This document shows positions 1 through 11,445 of a stretch of 64,000 bases of DNA, piece by piece. The position numbers and the translations under genes are program-made. The notes below the pieces were generated by a model. It had not been told where the DNA came from. It saw only the letters and a program-made list of their open reading frames with translations, and did not search any database. The stretch is taken from positions 62,001-126,000 of the forward strand of contig JAJGOT010000317.1 of assembly GCA_022457155.1 (NCBI GenBank), written 5' to 3'. How positions within the stretch are numbered: the stretch's first letter is position 1; each line of letters opens with the position of its first letter. The stretch comes from Cladopsammia gracilis (Eukaryota > Cnidaria > Anthozoa > Scleractinia > Dendrophylliidae).

Positions 1-221
1 ATACTTTTCACGTTTTTTAAATTTGGCTTTCTTTACATGTAGTATTTTATCTATTAAACATACGATACATATATTAATTTGAGAATATCAGTATTATAAA
101 AGTGACAGGCCAAACACGACTCCCGCTAGTTGCAAAATGTATAAAGAAACCTCTAGAATAGCTTTGACAAATGCTCGATGTATTGTATGACTCTTTGATC
201 TTTGGGATATAAATCTCTTTA

Positions 222-533
222 ATGACAGGAGGTCAGTTTACATGCTGTGCACACTCACTGCCATTTATAGAATTATTGTTTCTCTATGCCTTCGTTATGC
301 TAGTTCTCTTGGCATATGTTGGGGCGTCTTTGGCTAACTTTTGTTGCAAGATAAGTAGTGATCGGCTGCAGTTTTTGTTAATTTTTATGAATATGCTTGG
401 ATCAGTCAATTTCTCAGCCGGTGATTTAGTGTCTAAGTCTGCGGTGTGCAAGACTTGTGAGAAAGTGGATCTTTATCACGGATGTAAGTGTCTAAGATCA
501 AAGTCTGAAGCTGCCGTATCTCTACTGGAATAA
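222..533 (+). CDS. Small ORF of unknown function, repeat-borne
   Basis: An open frame of about 100 codons with a hydrophobic stretch near residues 15-45 and a C-terminal cysteine cluster (CKTCEK...HGCKC). The copy at 27474-27731 keeps the C-terminal 85 codons but lacks the first 18. I recognise no family. Conservation between copies may simply reflect recent duplication, so coding status is doubtful. Confidence 0.18.
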   Translation: MTGGQFTCCAHSLPFIELLFLYAFVMLVLLAYVGASLANFCCKISSDRLQFLLIFMNMLGSVNFSAGDLVSKSAVCKTCEKVDLYHGCKCLRSKSEAAVSLLE

Positions 534-1043
534 TGACTTCTTGCAGTTTATGTTTTAGCTCCTTGTTTTATTCTGTTTTTGAGTAGTGTTTCTTGTAGCT
601 TGAAGAACCTCCTGATCCGTTGTTTCATAATGGCGTTCGGGATTGCATCCCGACAATGGCTTGTACAGATGTAGTGATCTGTTTTGAAAATCTCACGGAT
701 GCTAGTGAATTCTTACGTTTTTCCACAGTTTATTTTTTAGTATTTATCAAATTATGATCCTAAAGCTGTAAACTGCGCATTGTAAATTGGCGTAGAAATA
801 ATGGCAAAGTCCCGGTTTGGCGTCATCTAATTACCATTTTGTAAATTCAAATCTCTAAAAATAAACTCACAAACGCGACGTTGAAAACAAGAAATATTTT
901 ACCATTCAACTATTCAATGTACATAGAGTTAATTCTGAAAATATATTTCTAGGGGTGAGGTACCGTGTATACGGTAAACACCGTGAGTTACGTTCGTGTT
1001 GCAGTTACAGTTTTGAATTTGTTTTCGTACTTGGAATGAATAT

Positions 1044-1469
1044 CCCGGGGGGGGGGGTACTCCCTATAATGGGCTATACGGGGATGCTCCGCCCGAAAGG
1101 GGTACCTTTTTGAGGCTAGAGGTATATGAAAGGGTCGGGATTTCACGAGTTGAAGTATATGAAAGGGTAGGGATTTTACGAAGAATAGGAAAGGGAAGCG
1201 AAGCCACGCCGTTGAAGCATAAAAAAGGTAGGGAAAACTGCCATTTAACTATTATAAAAATGGCCTTTCAAAATATCTCAAACAGACACACTTAAAGGCT
1301 CTCAAAGGGGTACCATTTTTATTGAAAGGTATATGAAAGGGGTACCATTTTCAATGAAAGGTATATGAAAGGGGTACCTTTTCTGTCAAAATCGGTATAT
1401 GAAAGGGTAAGGGTTTGAACCTCGGGGCGGAGCATCCCCGTACGAAACTTTGCTGAGTACCCCCCCGGG
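1044..1469. mobile_element. G-rich MITE, full copy, 8-bp TSD
   Basis: The element begins CCCGGGGG..GTACTC and ends with the inverted form ..GAGTACCCCCCCGGG. It is flanked by an 8-bp direct repeat ATGAATAT (1036-1043 and 1470-1477). The interior is built from short repeated modules based on GGTATATGAAAGGG and GGGGTACC. A second full copy lies at 54678-55105 and a truncated one at 28245-28459. No coding capacity is seen. An 8-bp duplication is typical of hAT-type elements, but the termini alone do not prove the superfamily. Confidence 0.85.
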
Positions 1470-1637
1470 ATGAATATTGACTTATTGTGACCCGTACGAA
1501 CTTTTTACGACTGATACCATAAGTTATGTAAGGCAATGTAAAAACAAGGAGTAACGGTAATCAATGTATTTTAAAGTTAATGTTTGCACGCTTACGTGAG
1601 TTCGAGCCAGTTGATTACGCGGCTTTGCTGGTCATGA

Positions 1638-1746
<109 letters not shown>

Positions 1747-2333
1747 GTGTGTGTGGGAAATGGGATTTGTGATCCCGGGTTATGGACCCTTCACGCTCAG
1801 TAACTAGTATAGGGTGAAGTAGAAAATGCTTTATCTGAGAACATGAAAGGCGAATGCAAGTTGAAATTTAATTCTTCATTACTTGTTAAATACTTTAAGA
1901 CATGCAGTTTCAACAATAACTATTTCTTTTTTTTGTAAAAGTCATAAGAAGGGTCGCACGGAGGTTCATTTTTTATTTTGTAGTGCAAATTAGGGCCTTT
2001 GTTATTTAAACCTCACTGGGATTACAAAATTTAAATAAGAAAGGAAAAACGAAATGAGTTCTGGTAGTTGTAGTCAAATGACGCTATCGTGCAAATGGCC
2101 TATTGTGGTTACAGGGGGAGTGTCGTTGCTGGTTGCTGTAGTGGGGGCCGGGGGGCCTCTGGTGTCCACCCCCCCCCCCCCCCCACCTCCGGGCGCTGGA
2201 GCCTCGCGGTTCGCCTCGCGGCGTTTCGCCTTCGGGGAGTCTTTAACAACGAGCTCGGAAGACTGGCACCGGTAGCATAGTATTGGCTGGCCCGTGTACT
2301 TAAAAAATAACTCGAGCCCTTGAGTGACTATTA

Positions 2334-2849
2334 TTATTTGCGTGACACTGCCTTTTGTAAACGTGTGAATTCTACGACACGGATGCTGTTCTTGATGTGC
2401 TTATAGCCCGTGGCTTTGAAGCAAAGCCAGCGGACTGCTCGAGCTTTGAGGTCGCCGTATTGTTCCACGAGTTGTAGCAGGTTTTCATCGGGGAATTCAA
2501 CGGGAATGAAGCATGACACGTGTAGTGCTTTTTGCCCTAAAAGGCGTAAAGGGATAACGCGGCTTTCGCAGTCAAAGCCCGATGCCGCGAACCGCGTGGC
2601 CGATTCTGTAGATCGGAGGCTGATGTCGAAGCACTTTCCTCCGTAGAGGGGTACAATCCCAACGATTTCTTCCTTAAAGTTCGGTAACGACTGCGCTATA
2701 CTGAGCGAGTCAAGATCCAGGTTTTCCTCCGCTATCAAGCGGACAGTAAGAACGGCTGGTGTGCGGGACTCGCGGCCATCTCCACGTAACGCGAGGGCGA
2801 GAAAACTCGTGAGACCAAAACCAAAACCACAAAATTGAAAAGCACGCAC
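2334..2849 (-). pseudogene. RRM-like gag/ORF1-type fragment, copy 1
   Basis: An open frame of 171 codons, nearly identical to 28847-29362 (a few substitutions, for example W to R and K to E). The region from residue 45 on (LPNF..IVGIVPLYGGKCFDI, then an RF..SGFD block, then SCFIPVEFPDE, then QYGDLKA) resembles the RRM-like fold seen in the N-terminal part of ZCCHC3-type and LINE ORF1-type proteins. In that family these strands bind nucleic acid and are followed by CCHC knuckles. No zinc knuckle follows here, so this is a fragment or a single exon. The natural start is uncertain because the first 25 codons look unlike the family. The family call is from pattern memory. Confidence 0.4.
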
Positions 2850-3072
2850 TCACCAAAGCGAAGACAGATAGTTACCAGACGCTTTCTTGCTTGTGGTGAA
2901 AAAACGGCACCAAATCTTGTGAAAAAAAGCTCTCCTTAGTCGTCGAAGTTTAGGACTATTCTGGCTTTTGGTCTTGAAAAAGTGGGGCACTGATGAGAAC
3001 AGATCCCCCAATGCTGTACAGAGAAGTTGTTAGCAGAGGGGCACGGGTTCCCCTCCTTTTGCAAAAAAAAAA

Positions 3073-3078
3073 ATAATA

Positions 3079-3160
<82 letters not shown>
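3073..3160. repeat. (AAT)n microsatellite
   Basis: About 30 AAT/TAA units. The same microsatellite, shorter, is in copy 2 at 38390-38455. It produces a false poly-Ile frame on the minus strand. Confidence 0.98.
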
Positions 3161-3161
<1 letters not shown>

Positions 3162-3400
3162 TAAGGCCCAGCCTATAACATTTTCTAAACACGTCTATTG
3201 TATAACCAAATAATAGGACCCCATTTTAGTCACTAGCGTGAAAATGTAAATAACTTCTGTAAAAATGCAAGGACCACTAGAACAAACAGTAGCAATATAT
3301 AGTTGGACCGTTACTTGTTTATTAGCCTATCGTGTGCCAGCAATTTATCTTAGCCCATTTTAAATATTGTAACCGTTTGTTTCCATCTTCACTAAGCTTT

Positions 3401-3450
3401 CCTAGCCCCTGATGAAGGTTAGTTTTGTCTAACCGAAATATCGGGCATAT
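3401..3450 (+). ncRNA. Hammerhead-core-like motif of Penelope-type tail
   Basis: CTGATGA at 3409-3415 is followed by a 6-bp stem GGTTAG/CTAACC with a short loop, then GAAA at 3435-3438. This is the order of the conserved core of a hammerhead ribozyme (box 1, stem II, box 2). Penelope-like elements are known to carry such motifs. I could not find the matching 5' strands for stems I and III upstream, so self-cleavage is not supported here; it may be a relic. The same motif is at 38663-38692. Confidence 0.4.
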
Positions 3451-3731
3451 CTTATTAAAATAAATCGAACAAATTTGCTGTCTGATCAGCCTTGCATGTT
3501 AAAGTTGTTTTTTTTTTTTGAAAATGTAAACTACGCCCATTTCGTGAACATAAATTTCTATTGGCTGATTTGCATCATGTGATGTTTTCATGTACGTATT
3601 TTAAGTAGACTTATTCTAAAGGTGCGTTACAACGGCATCTTTACCATATTCACTATCAATTCTTCTATTTTGTTTTTATTAACCTCACGTTCTAACGCTT
3701 TAACGAGATGGCTTTAAGAGCCCTTTGATCT

Positions 3732-4008
3732 TATTTTTGCTCACTGTACTATTGTTCAACATCTTCCTTAATACATTTTTCTTCATTTACCTTTGAGCTC
3801 TGCCGAAGCATCATTTTCCGAACTCTGCGTTATAAAAATCGCTGACTCGTCTTCCGATCAATTCTCCATGCTTCCAACAAGTGAGCTAGGCACTGAAAGA
3901 ATTGACTGAGTACTCTGGGTTATAAAGTATGCAAATTTTTTGTGAACGTTCTCGTCAACAACAAATAAATTCAATAATAATGTTCACACATGATCATAGT
4001 TACATAAT
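3732..4008. other. AT-rich sequence, no feature seen
   Basis: No open frame, repeat or structured element recognised. Confidence 0.4.
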
Positions 4009-4400
4009 CCTCACAACAACTGGGGAATTGAGGGCTATGTAATCACCACCGCACTGTATAGTGTACGTAGTCACAATAACTGCTAATTTCATTGTTATAG
4101 CTGTATTCAAAATCAATGTAACAGCCAAAGGGGCGGCTAAAATCGAAGATACAATGTATAGGGAGAACAATAGAATTTTATGAGGATCAATTGTTATTAT
4201 TTAAATAATCTTCACAACAACTCAGGATTTGGGGGTTACGTAATGGCCATCGCACCGTATACATAGCAACAATAAGTGCTAATTTCATTGTTATAGCTGT
4301 ATTCAAAATGAATACAACAGTCAAAGGGGTGGCTAAAATCAAAGATACAATGCAGAGAGAAAATAATGGGTTTTGATGAGAAACAATAATTATAATAGAT
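4009..4400. repeat. Two-copy tandem duplication, about 196-bp unit
   Basis: Unit 1 (from about 4009) and unit 2 (from about 4205) align along their length, sharing blocks such as CACAACAACT, GCTAATTTCATTGTTATAGC and GGCTAAAATC. They have diverged by scattered substitutions, so the duplication is old. No coding potential seen. Confidence 0.8.
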
Positions 4401-4510
4401 AATTACTTCGGCTCGCAGCATTATTAGGTATATTGCAGTCAGCTTCGGGCTGCGCCCTCAGCTTCCTGCAATATACCTAATAATGCTGCGAGCCTCAGTA
4501 ATTATCTATT
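4397..4510. repeat. Long palindrome / hairpin
   Basis: Two arms of nearly 50 bp pair across a small centre. The 5' arm contains CTCGCAGCATTATTAGGTAT and the 3' arm its exact reverse complement. The inner part GGGCTGCGCCC is itself self-complementary. It could be a MITE core or a cruciform-forming palindrome. Confidence 0.85.
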
Positions 4511-5262
4511 AACTAATTAAATGTTATGAAATAGGGTTTGGGGAGAAGGTCTGATATAATAATAAGTAATGATAAGTAATGAGTTTCTTGGTATAATGTG
4601 ATACTATACAACTCGTTCTGTATTAAACTTCATAAATGTAACATAAGATTTCAATATTTTAATTGTCACCTTGCAATTCTTGACAGTTCACCATTGACTT
4701 GAAATAACCTTGAAAGAGCAAAAACTGCAAAGAAAAATATAAATGAAAGTGAACCTATTAATTTTAATGTCCTGAAGCTGACACAGGATACTGCAAATCA
4801 TATTTAAGTGATGCCCTGAATTTATCAAAAGCTCAATCATTCTTTAGATATATATATATATGTGGTCACCTTGAACCTTTCATGACACTGAACAACACAA
4901 CTGTTCCTGGTGTTGAACAATTGGGATGTTGAGGGGGAGGAAGGGGGGGGGGGGGGGGTGGGATGGGAGTCACAGTAACAAAAAGCAATATGTAGCTGCT
5001 GGACGTTGGAGCAGAAGACCTCCCTTTAGTTACATGTACCCAATCTGACTTGTCAGACTCTCTCCTTTCTCCTGCTTGAAAATCTTTGTTTGTAATAATT
5101 ATACAGTCGACCCCGTCTTTCATTACAACCACCTAGTTAACCACTATATAATCAAAGCCACTAATGCCATGATGTGTCTCACTTTTCTGCTTTTAAAATG
5201 GTGGGCCCTGAACAAGGCTGCCAAAACACTAAAAATTAAATCCTGCTGTAGCTTTTTTTTCA
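4511..5262. other. Non-coding sequence with a poly-G tract
   Basis: AT-rich DNA with a (TA)n patch near 4850 and a G-tract around 4943-4962. No supported gene. It could be intronic if MVD continues leftwards. Confidence 0.4.
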
Positions 5263-5272
5263 TGTAAACATG

Positions 5273-6811
5273 GGTAAATACTAAAAGAAGGAATGACCTA
5301 CAACCACCTACAACCACCTACAACCACCTACAACCACCTACAACCATCTACAACCACCTACAACCACCACCTAAAACCATCTACAACCACCTAAAACCAC
5401 CTACAACCATCTACAACCACCTACAACCACCACCTAAAACCATCTACAACCACCTACAACCACCTAAAAACACCTAAAACCTCCTACAACCATCTACAAC
5501 CACCTACAACCACCTACAAGGAATGACCTAAAAGCATCTATAACCACCTAAAACCATCTGCAACTACCTAAAACTTCAGAAATATAAAAAATCCACGCAG
5601 AATACTGTTTTTATCATTTCAGTGTCAATTTGATCGATTTCAGGTAGCCCGCGTGCTCACCGGAAATGTTGCGTGACTCTTTCCACAGGTGTCCCATTTT
5701 ATGGAAAGAGCGTCTATAGTACTTGGTTCTTTTTTGCACTTTCATAATCATGCACAGGCAAGGCCGGGTCTATGAATGGAATTCTTACTGCAATATTCGC
5801 TGAGATACAGTTATTAATTTCTTAGCGGCCACCTATTAAGCGGCCACCCCCTGTTAAGCGGCCAGTTATCGAAGTCCCGAATTTATTGTCAGTATAATAC
5901 TGTAAATAAAACCCCTATTAAGCGACCGCAGCCACCTTTTGGCGGTCCTGCATGAGGACCACCAGGACCACCTGCATATTACAGCCATGCTCCGTCACGC
6001 GTGACCAGTATTTTTAAAAATTAAATGGAGTTTTCAAGATTACGCGTCGGTTTTGAAAATTCATTCCGAGATTCGGAATTTCCGTGAGAACTTTACCGCA
6101 TTTTTGGAAACAAAGGGCAACAAAATATCATTTTGTTTGAAATGTTACATATCCGAACAATATTAGGTTTTTTATGCGTGCAGCGAAGTTATTTTCCGTT
6201 AATTCGTGACTTTCAAAGTGTTTTCCACAGAGATCTGCAAGGTTTCATTCAAATCTCGGACGTTACAAAGAAATATTCAAATGTTCATTTCATTCTCAAA
6301 ATTACTGGTCACGCGTGACGGAGCATGGCTGTAAGCGGCCACCAAAAATGTAATACGCGTAGCTAACATCGTTTTGAATAACCTGATATTAGATAAGAGT
6401 CCGAAATAGAAGGTGACGAATCTTTGCGTGATTTTGTTGTCAAGTATTGTCACTAAAATGCCTGAATCCCTTTTCTAGACGCTCTTGCCAAGTATTAAGT
6501 TTGTTTCCATGAAACGAAACACCCGTGGAAAGAGAAAGCAACATTTCCGGTGAGCGTCGCAGGCTACCTGACATTGAAATGATAAAAACAGTATTCTGCG
6601 TGGATTTTTTATATTTCTGAAGATGGTTGTAGGTGGTTGTAGGTGGTTTTAGGTGGTTTTAGGTGGTTGTAGATGGTTTTAGGTCATTCCTTATAGGTGG
6701 TTGTAGGTGGTTGTAGATGGTTGTAGGTGGTTGTAGATGGTTGTAGGTGGTTGTAGGTGGTTGTAGGTGGTTGTAGGTGGTTGTAGGTCATTCCTTCTTT
6801 TAGTATTTACG
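5273..6811. mobile_element. Foldback element with minisatellite in both arms
   Basis: The termini GGTAAATACTAAAAG and its near-inverse at 6797-6811 are flanked by a perfect 10-bp direct repeat TGTAAACATG (5263-5272 and 6812-6821). Inverted arms of about 350-450 bp each contain an array of CAACCACCTA units (5299-5520), mirrored as TAGGTGGTTG (6625-6790). Inside lie smaller inverted pairs, for example a GCTCCGTCACGCGTGACC block near 5990 and its inverse near 6310, plus a fragment of the TTAAGCGGCCACC repeat. A 9-10-bp duplication with long arms fits a non-autonomous Mutator-like foldback element. No transposase is seen. Confidence 0.75.
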
Positions 6812-7159
6812 TGTAAACATGATAAAATGTCTTTGTTTCCTTAAAGGACAAATTCAAATTGGCAAAAAAACAAACATAAATGATGGCTTTCAATCGCTGA
6901 AAAGAACCTCCAAAAGCACCATTTCATAATTATGGTGTCATGTGACAAAAATACTCCATGATTCTTAAAGTATTTTGGCCGACTTGTCAGGGGTTTCTGT
7001 GCTCGCCCTGCCTTAATGCCCTTCAAGCAACTAAGTGACATGTACATGTACTAACAGTACCGGGTGTTTATTTGAAGGAATATATGGGCCACTGCATTAA
7101 TGCAGCCACTAATTTAAGTTTAACTTAAGCCTAGAAAGGTAAAAAGAAAATGTGTGTAC

Positions 7160-10100
7160 CTAAGCAGGAATACCCTGCAGCTGAAGATGCCAGTCCTGCT
7201 GCTGTGGGAAAGTTATTCTCTGAACAGATGTGAACATGGCAGTCCCTGAGTTCTGACCATCTGTTGTTTGGATAATTACTCTGGCAAAGTTCCCTTACTG
7301 AAAATGAATAAAATATGGTTAACGCTTTCACTTCCAGACTCAGTTACAGAGACATGAGTATAGTTCTAACTTTGGAGTCTGTGGATGAAATCCTACAGTG
7401 CAACCATTCAAATGAAACCTCATCAGCAGTACTTTTGCATGGTACCATTTGTTTTAACTTTTGATCGAGCCTGTTGATGAAATCCTATGGTGTGACCATT
7501 CAAATGAAACCTTTTCAGGAGTACTTTTGCATGGTACCATTTGTTCTAGCTTTGGAGTCTGTGGACAAAATCCTATGGTGTGATTATTCAAATGAAACCC
7601 CTTTGGTATTACTTGTGCATGGTACCATTTGTTTTTTTAATTTTTTTTAATATTTTCTTGAATTGTTATGTTTGGAACTCCTTGGGGTTGAAAAGGGTTA
7701 AATTAGCCAAGTTACCATTAGACTAGATAATTTATGATTATGATATATCCTCAAATAATAGCACTTGAAGGGTTCTTGGCAAGAACATCCAAAGAGACTT
7801 TTTCGGGTTTATTATTGTATTTCTCAGGTTCAGCTGAATTTTGTCAAACTGACCTTCGATTTAAAAGCATTGCATGGTATTTTGTTCACTGGTTTACAAT
7901 TTGTTTTTTAGGGTAAATTAAGGCAAAAAAAATATTCTTTTTCATAATGAGCTTCTCCCAAGTATAAGATTCATTAGAAAAAAGCTAACCGTAAAGATGC
8001 AAATAAGCACCCAGAATGCTTGTATTTTATTTTGGTAGCTCAAGGAGGGGTGCTTATTTCATTTTCAATCTAACATATCATACAAAGCACCTAATAGCTT
8101 ACACAGTACAATAACAATAAGATGCTGCGCATGAAACTGGTGTCAACATCATTTAAATATGCATGTAAGAATAACTATAAGAAAAAAAGTGTACAATAAT
8201 TTATTAGTTATTATAAAACTTACTTTTTGCTAGACACTTTTGAATTCTGGGCATCTCAGCAATGTCATGCTTCCTAGATGTTAACATGAGAGATAAAGAG
8301 AAGCTTCATTATTCATTGTGGGCATCTCAGCAATGTCATGCTTCCTAGATGTAGATGTTAACATGAGAGATAAAGAGAAGCGTCATTATTGTGGGCATCT
8401 CAGCAATGTCATGCTTCCTAGATGTAGATGTTAACATGAGAGATAAAGAGAAGCATCATTATTGTGGGCATCTCAGCAATGTCATGCTTCCTAGATGTAG
8501 ATGTTAACATGAGAGATAAAGAAAAGTGTCATTATTGTGGGCATCTCAGCAATGTCATGCTTCCTAGATGTAGATGTTAACATGAGAGAGATAAAGAGAA
8601 GCGTCATTATTGTGGGCATCTCAGCAATGTCATGCTTCCTAGATGTAGATGTTAACATGAGAGATAAAGAGAAGCTTTATTATTCATTGTGGGCTGTTAT
8701 CATTTCATATCATTCAAAGGCTTCTGTGAGCCAACTGGTGAATACCAAACCCTCTATTTAAATGAAAGATTCTTTACCGAATTTGAGGGGTTATATGAGT
8801 ATGACCCGAGGGCAGTCTATTTTGTCAATAGAAAAAAAAAAGTTCCGTAAAGAAGTACAGTATTAAAAGATTTAAGTAACCCGATCGCGAATACAAGTTG
8901 AATACTCCATCGAGTCAAGTCCTGGATCTGTGATGGGAAAAGAATCCTTTATACATGTACTTTGCAGGAGCCACAATTGTTGCTAAAAATGAAACAATAA
9001 TTTATCACAAATTAACTCTGTAGAAAACGTTGAAGATTAAAAGCAAATTCCCAGGCTCATCTAAATGCTGGAATCTGAAAGTGTACAGAATCTGGAGCAA
9101 AGGAAAAAAATACAAAAACTGGTTTGAAAATTTTCAAATTATTTATAAACTACTGACAACATAATTATTAATAATAGGCTTATGCATCTCATATCAAACA
9201 CTAATAAGAAGAGAGCTTAAACATGATGCAAAAAGCAAAATAGCAACAGGACACCCAGATGGTCAAAGCTAACCCAGTTTTAAACAATAAATCAATTAAA
9301 AACCAGTCTCACCTCCCATTAAGCCACAAACAGTCCTCTGAAAAATTATTGCTGGCTGCAACAGTTGTGATGGAGTTAAGCTAAAAAACAATCAAGACAT
9401 GGATAATTCCATGTACAATGTAAGTACTTTGCAAAGAGTAACTTGTCTTACAACAGGTGGCAACTGAGATATTCCTGTCCAGGATTGTGGATTCTTAGCT
9501 GATTAGTAATGGTAATAGGACTGAATGGAGTCCAATTCAGCTGGTAATCATACAAGTGATTAACAAAATCAAATGACTGCATAGCAGGAGTCTAATTTGT
9601 TATGTCCTGTTATCAATATACAGTCAAACCTAGTTAAGAGGACCCCATTTTAAGTGGACACCCTCTATTAAACGAACACCAGCTTGGGTCCCGAAATGTT
9701 CTTCCGATATTTACTTTAAATCCAACCTGTATTCTGTGGACCCCTCTATTAAACAGACATGGACACCAATGTTAGGCCATTTTGTTACACGAGACTGGTA
9801 TTAAGCGGACATTTGAAGTGTTTTTAGAATTTAGAATGCATTTACAACTGCATATTAAAATGTGGGATTACCATCTACTTCTAATGTGGGAATTATAAAC
9901 GTGGAGATATAAGAGAAGTAATGATTAACTATTATTGAGTAATGTATCAGAACCTGTATTGAGCGGACACTAGCAAGGATCCCGAGGGAGGTCCCGAGGG
10001 AGGTCCTGAGCATGTCCACTTAATACAGGTTTGACTGTAATTACTAATCACAACCATTACAATATGCCGAGGACAAATTAGCATGAAAAAAAATGAGAAC

Positions 10101-11414
10101 AAATTCAAGAGAATAACTTGAAGAAAGGCTTTTGATCAATAGAAAGCATTAATACAATTTCATCACTGCAAAACTGGCATTGAAATGTGCAGAAAATGAA
10201 GTGATGTGATTGGTCCATTTAGCCTTAAACTTTAAATGTGATTGGCTCATGAAACTGTCCAATTACATTATCTGATTACAACTTTGCAAGTACATTAGTC
10301 AAGAGGAAAATACAGAGGTTTATGAACCAATCACATTTGAGGAAATTGCAATAGTTATGATTAGTTTGTAAGTTACAGTACTTACAGTACATCTGATGAC
10401 CAGAGCATTTTATTAAACCACTGCCAGAAGCAATTTGTGGTATTGTATTCTGTCAGCAGTGTCCGATTCATTGCTGGGCTATTCCATTTAATATCCGCAC
10501 TCCCCCTACTGAGGGGCAATTATGAATTTTACCCCTTAGGAAAAAAAAAAAGATCAAAGTGCTGATACATTTTTCCCTTCAGAAAAATAAAAAATGTTTT
10601 TGATTGGTTAAAGGTACCAACTTAGCTACCCTTTCAGAAACGACTCTTGAGCCCCCCACCCCCCCCCCCCCCCCCTTCCCCTATGATTTCCCTATCTCTC
10701 AATTGGGGCGGGGGAGTGCGGACATGGAATGGCCCATTGCCTGAGTGAGTGCAAGGCCTTCTTACCCAATACCTAAGCACAAGCACTGTAAAGCTACGCA
10801 ATATACAAGCTTGCCCTGTATTCTGCAACCACTCTGGCCGTTTTCTTTAATTAACTTTTAAATGACCGATATCCATCGATTCCCTGGGGACCAATCAATC
10901 AATCAATTAACTTTATTTCAACACGGTAAAACGGCTCAGTAAAACTGTTTTTCAGACATGCCGTGTACTTAAATATGTGGATGAACGAGATCAGAGTGCA
11001 ATCAATCAATTGTGTGGGAAATTCAAGTCTGGCGTTTCAAGTTGCAAATTTAGATACGCGAAACAAAAGCAGGCATAAAATAACGAAGTGTGAATGTTGG
11101 TCATAAAAGTCGTTATATAGAATCCTTTCATACATGTGAGTTAAACGCAAAAGAAAATTTTTGTTACCTCATCTTTATTGAGAGTCACACTAAGAGAAGA
11201 ATTCAGCGGCAAAATAAGCTCCTCGTCTCTCTTTCCCCCTGAAAAAATGACCATAAATATATTTTCAAGCTAGCAGAGAAACAAATATGACCTTAAACCA
11301 TTTGATTTTTTTTTACTTACAATATTTTATGACAGCGATATTCACTGGGCCTTGACAAGTAACCATCTGGACAGAATCAGTCTTGCGGAGTTTTTGACCC
11401 ATTTCGTCCGCCAT
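7160..11414 (-). CDS. MVD: Mevalonate diphosphate decarboxylase, exons 1-5 (partial gene)
   Basis: MVD is a cytosolic GHMP-fold enzyme that decarboxylates mevalonate-5-diphosphate with ATP to give isopentenyl diphosphate. Five minus-strand exons with consensus splice sites and consistent phase are visible: 11414-11321 (ATG; ends ..VNIAVIKY), 11238-11168 ([19 protein letters not shown]), 9380-9313 (..[10 protein letters not shown]), 8273-8224 (..[12 protein letters not shown]) and 7297-7160. The last holds [19 protein letters not shown], the ATP-binding GHMP motif. Together they give about 140 residues, colinear with the first third of animal MVD. Later exons (the GSACRS..GGF region onward) were not found below 7160; they are probably beyond the left edge, which would imply an intron of over 7 kb filled with repeats. 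A PLE fragment starts about 30 bp upstream of the ATG. Confidence 0.9.
7359..7635. repeat. Three-copy tandem repeat, about 98-bp unit
   Basis: Each unit contains GAAATCCTA, ATTCAAATGAAACC and TTGCATGGTACCATTTGTT-like blocks. It lies in the MVD intron between exons 4 and 5. Copies differ by scattered substitutions. Confidence 0.85.
8249..8690. repeat. Six-copy minisatellite spanning an MVD splice acceptor
   Basis: A unit of about 73 bp starts near 8249, 8319, 8392, 8466, 8539 and 8613. On the minus strand each unit carries a pyrimidine-rich tract, an AG acceptor and the first 25 bases of MVD exon 4. Only the last unit in transcription order (8273-8224) continues into the full exon and its donor. 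Use of an upstream acceptor would read into an in-frame TAG at the next copy. Confidence 0.92.
8691..9312. other. MVD intron 3, remainder
   Basis: AT-rich intronic sequence between exons 3 and 4; nothing else recognised. Confidence 0.5.
9621..10037. mobile_element. Tc1/mariner-type MITE, TA duplication
   Basis: TIRs CAGTCAAACCT.. and ..AGGTTTGACTG are flanked by TA at 9619-9620 and 10038-10039. Interior repeats are of the AAGTGGACACC / TCTATTAAACG kind. It is 417 bp and non-coding. A related degraded copy is at 13978-14154. Confidence 0.85.
10475..10734. mobile_element. MITE with TIR GGGCTATTCCAT
   Basis: Imperfect TIRs of about 30 bp: GGGCTATTCC..CCGCACTCCCCC at the left and GGGGGAGTGCGG..GGAATGGCC at the right. 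It is flanked by CATTGC at 10469-10474 and 10735-10740. It includes a C-tract at 10655-10674. It sits in MVD intron 2. Confidence 0.7.
10885..10990 (-). mobile_element. 3' end of a non-LTR retrotransposon (LINE)
   Basis: Read on the minus strand it ends ..CAACACGG..AATAAAGTTAATTGATTGATTG, the kind of short-repeat 3' tail typical of CR1/L2-like LINEs. Only the tail is recognised; no coding part remains. Confidence 0.45.
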
Positions 11415-11445
11415 CTTGGATTCGAAACGGTAGAGCCCGGGACCG

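Noticed and set aside
2956..3192. Poly-isoleucine reading frame on the minus strand
   Set aside because: Translation of the (AAT)n microsatellite.
6133..6318. ORF inside the foldback element
   Set aside because: No recognisable domain and it overlaps an internal inverted repeat.
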